In this document: positions 60,344-64,000 of the stretch, one piece after another
Layout: each line of letters opens with the position of its first letter
Numbering within the stretch: the stretch's first letter is position 1
From: Sipunculus nudus
Lineage: Eukaryota > Annelida > Sipuncula > Golfingiida > Sipunculidae
DNA length: 64,000 bases
Direction: 5' to 3'
NCBI GenBank assembly: GCA_026874595.1
Contig: CM049310.1
Location: forward strand, 5,702,001 to 5,766,000
Notes under the pieces: model-generated
Told to the model about the DNA's origin: nothing
Databases searched by the model: none
Seen by the model: the letters and a program-made list of their open reading frames with translations, nothing else
Program-made: the position numbers and the translations under genes

Positions 60344-62000
60344 AAAAATACAGGTGGCTCGACCAGTCTGCAGAAACTAATAAAAACACTTAATGGTCAA
60401 TATCCAAGCAAAAAATCATGGTGATCTCTGCATTAGTTGTTCAGATACTTCAGTTTTTGTATCAAATTGTCCATAATTCTGAGGGATACTTCGGAGTCCT
60501 ATAGCTTGAAGGATATGGGTAACAGAGACCTAATTTCAAGTTTCCACAGGCACCTTTCATGGGCCTCCTTGCATGACAAGAATGAAGATTCTAGGTCCAG
60601 TTGTTGCGATTTGTACCCTGTTGACAGATAACCACATCTTTAAAGGTCTCAAAAAAAAGAAAAAAATTCGTAAAAATTTGAAAAAAAATAGAGGTGGCAC
60701 ACCCAGTCTGCAGAAACTGATGGAACAGCTCATGATCAATATGTATGCCGAAAATCATGACCATCAGTGTTGTAGTTATTGAAATACTGCAGTTTTTGTA
60801 TCAAATTTTCCATTATTCTGGGGGGGGGGGGGGTTTTGGACCCATACAGCTTAAAGAATATGGGTAACAGAGACCTTATTTCAAGTTTCCATGGAGACTT
60901 TTCATGGGTCTCCCTGTGTGTCAAGAATGAAGATTCTAAGTCCAGTTTTTATGATTTGTGCCCTGTTAACAGATGTTCATATCTTTAAAGGTCTCAAAAA
61001 TACAGAAAAATTTCGTAAAAAAAAACGAACAAATACAGGTGGTGCCACCAGTCTGCAGAAACTTATGAAACACTCCATGATCAATATCTATGCAAACAAT
61101 TATGGTTATCTCTGCATTAGTTGTTCAGATACTTTAGCTTTTGTATCAAATTTTCCATTATTCTGAGCTGTACTTTGGAGTGCCATAGCTCAAAGGATAT
61201 GGATAACAGAGACCAAATTTCAGGTTTCCATGGAGACTTATCATGGGTCTCCCTGTGTGTCAAGAACGAAGATTCTAGGTCCAGTCGTTACGATTTGTAC
61301 CCTGTTGACAGATAACTACATCCTTAAAGGTCTCAAAAAATGGAGAAAACAATTCGTGAAAATTGAAAAATACAGGTGGCGCCACCAGTCTGCACAAACT
61401 GATGAAACATCTCATGATCAATATGTATGTCGAAAATCATGACCATCAGTGATGTAGTTAATGAGATATTGAAGTTTTTGTATGAAATTTTTGACTATTC
61501 TGGGGGGTAATTTTGGGCCCCATAGCTCGAAGGATATGGGTAACAGAGACCTAATTTCTGGTTTCCATGGAGACTTTTCATAGGTCTCTCAGTGTGTCGA
61601 AAATGAAGATTCTAGGTCCAGTCGTTACGATTTGTGCCACGCTAACAGATGACAGCATCCTCAAAGGTCTCAAAAATAGAGGAAAAAATTGTAAAAAATC
61701 AAACAGTACAGGTGGCGCCACTAGTGTGCAGGAAGTGATGTAACATCTCATGATCAATATGTATGCCAAAAATCATGACCATCAGTCAAGTAGTTAATGA
61801 GATATTGAAGTTTTTGTATGAAATTTTTGACTTTTCTGGGGGGTACTTTGGGGCCACATAGCTCGAAGGATATGGGTAACAGAGACCTAATTTCTGGTTT
61901 CCAAGGAGATTTTTTATGGACCTCTCAGAATCCCAAGTTACAAGGTTCTAGGTCCAGCGGTTACGATTTGTGCCTGGTTAACGGACGGACAGACGGACAG
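60344..62000 (+). repeat. 340-bp core repeat, about five units
   Basis: A box of GGTGGCGCCACCAGTCTGCA type recurs at about 60353, 60694, 61038, 61375 and 61711, spaced 336-344 bp. Each unit also holds TCATGATCAATATGTATG, a TTTTGTATSAAATTTT segment, GGATATGGGTAACAGAGACC, GTTTCCATGGAGAC and GATTCTAGGTCCAG. A poly-G run at 60822-60834 lies in one unit. Overlapping plus-strand frames of 60-90 codons recur once per unit and are by-products. Confidence 0.93.
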
Positions 62001-62567
62001 ACAGACGACGGACAAAGAGTGATCGCTATAGCTCAGATGACTTTCAGTCAGCTGAGCTAAAAATTACAAATTTTGATCTTATTTCTGGTATACAATTTAA
62101 ACTTAGTTAAATTTAGATATATGTTTGAAATAAGCTCTTTAGCTAAACAAATTTTCATGTTAAGTGAGTTAAAATATTTCCTGATTTTTTAAAGGGGCAG
62201 TTATGTTTGGGCCTATAATTTCAAAGATTTATGCAATATTGACCTAATTTCAGGCATGTCCATAGGAAATATATGGTTCTATCAAATATGAATAGATTAA
62301 CAACAGCAGTTTTCACAGTCGAGAGGTTTGAAGTGTAACAATAGGTTTTTACTAAATAACTGAGGTTTTTCCTTATTTTTCAAAAAACGAAGTTGCAATG
62401 ACCTTGTTTCAGGTTAGATAGGAGAACTGTGGAGGACATCTATTTCTATGTAGAATTTTGGATTCATAGGTCAAACAGTTTCAAAACGAGACCTATTAAT
62501 GGATGTCCAGCTGACTGGACGATGTACCATGACTATAGCTCAGATGACTTATAGTCAGCTGAGCTAA

Positions 62568-64000
62568 AAATTATATCATGAAATATTTCATTAAGTTGAT
62601 TACATTGTGATAATATTTTCCAATATTAAACAGCATTTGATTAATGTTAAGTATAAGTTATCCTCCACAGACCAACACCCCCGGTACAAACACTACAAAC
62701 AGGGATGGAATTATTTTGACTCTGTAATTTTATTGGTAAAGTGTGGATAAGTGGATTGTCTCGCTCAGTGCAAACATATTAGCTCTAATGTGGGTATCTT
62801 GAATTACAGTATCTGATTAATTAATGAAATAATAATAATACCTTTTTTTGCAAGCCCCCATTTACTAAACAATTAAATCCTTCTATGCATAACAAAAATA
62901 TGTTCATGAGCCAACCGAGTTGTTTTCACACAAACATCTACAGTTCTCTACCTTAACCCTATTGCATAATAAGAGTTTATCTGAAAATTTTGTCCTAAAC
63001 AGATACCCAAGCCCTGCATTTACTATTAGGGATGCCCCAGCCCCTGTATTTACTATTAGCGTGTAGGGGGGCTGCTATTTATGTGCCCCAGTCACTACCC
63101 CTGATCCCTCTCCACTCAGTGATAACCCATGTGTATTTACTTCCAGTCTGATGCCTTCACTCTCCACCCATATGTCTGTTTCTGCAGGTTCCTGTATTTA
63201 CACCCTCTTTGATTTACTGATGCAGACAAAAATCACCATCTGCCTGGAGGTGGGATCAGGTATCAATATGGGCCTGCCACTGTGCAGGGTGTAAACACAG
63301 ATCCATAATAAAACTGGTGGAGGTGGGCAGAAAAAAGCTGCTTTTTATCAGGGCTGGAGATAATGGTGATAAACGAACCTGAAATATCCCCAGCACAGGA
63401 ACATCCTTCATCACGACACCTACTACTGCCTTAAGAATCATGATAAACATATTTTTAATCCTGAAAATCAGATATTGCCTTGAGAAGGGAAAACCTGTTT
63501 GCTGGCTCAATCTGTGCTCACATGACAATTAATTTTGACTGATAAGGTGTACATGTATATTGAGGTGTCAGTCAGCTTTATCTCACTCTGATCCTGCTGC
63601 TGCACACGTGTAAGCTGTCACTAAGTGTGAACTGAAACCAGGACCATAAGCTGTCTCAGACTCACTCCTGATTTAATGACAAACAGTAAATAATGATTTA
63701 CTGTATTCATTATTTATTCTTCTGTTTTGTTGTTGTTTTTTTTGCAGCTGTTTGCATTTATTACCAAATATAAAGATCCTGGAACCAAATCTTGATCAAG
63801 ATCAACTAAAATGTCTACAAACTGTTCCTTCCCTCAAGTCCCAACTTCTCACAAAGAGCTACTAAAAGCAACTGATATAATATACATATATAAAGAATAT
63901 AGATAAACAAACTAACAGAACAACAACCCTGAGTGATAACATGACCTCCTTATCCTTCATATATTGTTATGTCAAATGACTTTGGGGAATCACAAATAAT
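62568..64000. other. No gene recognised; possible conserved patch at 63250-63460
   Basis: AT-rich sequence with a 37-bp near-duplication of TGYATTTACTATTAG at about 63015 and 63050. At 63250-63460 a GC-balanced patch includes CTTTTTATCAGGGCTGGAG and GATAATGGTGATAAACG; a 90-codon minus frame across it has no known domain. It could be regulatory or a diverged exon. Confidence 0.4.

Larger units (their letters stand above)
58989..62060 (+). mobile_element. Family C-ended element with a 340-bp core, middle copy of the nest
   Basis: Begins AACAAGTGACCCATGGGTCA and ends with the family C hairpin at 62030-62058 (loop TTC instead of TAT) plus AA; a GGAC-unit tract precedes it. Its core is different from that of the other family C copies: 340-bp units at 60344-62000. 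Thus the same ends carry unrelated cores. A family A element interrupts it at 59170. Confidence 0.8.
57950..62567 (+). mobile_element. Family C Helentron-like element, outer copy of a triple nest
   Basis: 5' terminus AACAAGGGACATGTCGGTCA with GGCGCTCAGCTGA; 3' hairpin at 62537-62565 identical in its arms to the other family C copies. The left domain (about 58390-58870) matches that of the inner copy at 18812, including ACAACACTTGACATGGTGTA. Its core is interrupted at CTAATAACTTAAAA (58990) and continues after 62060 with AAATTACAAATTTTGATCT, as in the intact core at 21330-21370. No protein is encoded. Confidence 0.82.

Noticed and set aside
60437-61442. Series of ORFs with similar peptides (FCIKFSIIL, METFHGSPCVSRMKI)
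   Set aside because: They recur once per 340-bp core unit and shift frame between units, so they are by-products of the repeat.

Overview
This window is eukaryotic, most likely from a lophotrochozoan and probably a mollusc. It is AT-rich and gene-poor. Its repeats look like bivalve and gastropod dispersed elements: pearl/Helentron-like elements with tandem cores, runs of GGAC units, and a 3' terminal hairpin. No bacterial signatures (operons, Shine-Dalgarno sites) are present. Only one host coding exon is recognised with confidence: a minus-strand exon at 2330-2600 encoding the start of a gamma-syntrophin-like protein. The gene therefore reads right to left. Its next exon lies beyond position 1, and most or all of the window may be an upstream intron plus 5' flank.

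Layout. A 37-bp minisatellite (1-2056) grades into decayed copies carrying 5' splice-site-like motifs and ends at the syntrophin exon's splice donor. A 132-bp satellite of about 33 copies fills 4425-8788. A CT microsatellite lies at 9651-10015. A 65-bp minisatellite (14514-16760) is interrupted by two insertions, one of them a 690-bp DNA element with an exact 9-bp target duplication. From 18428 to 23790 lies a nest of Helentron-like non-autonomous elements. Other tandem arrays follow (27080-27500, 28155-28760, 29261-30158, 32692-33512, 47731-48004). A second copy of the 690-bp element (39455-40135) is followed by a probable solo LTR (40237-40809). Two further core-repeat elements lie at 41792-42775 and 43613-44990, and a very short LTR-like insertion at 48170-48289. 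A 5'-truncated LINE with both target duplications visible occupies 50133-53755, carrying endonuclease and reverse transcriptase domains. A second, triple nest covers 57950-62567.

How the parts relate. The window is mainly a record of transposition. Four element families, here called A, B, C and D (labels used only in this answer), differ in internal sequence but share one plan: AAC at the 5' end where it can be seen, tandem core units of about 180 to 680 bp, and a 3' terminal hairpin with a 3-nt loop and a mid-stem mismatch or bulge. Nested copies allow the empty sites to be read directly. They show insertion into A-runs without a target duplication, as expected for Helitron/Helentron-type transposition. 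The palindrome GGTGGCGCCACC recurs in otherwise different cores.

Limits. Copy numbers are span divided by period, and family names rest on recognised motifs rather than searches. Stretches listed as holding no gene may contain short exons that cannot be seen by eye.
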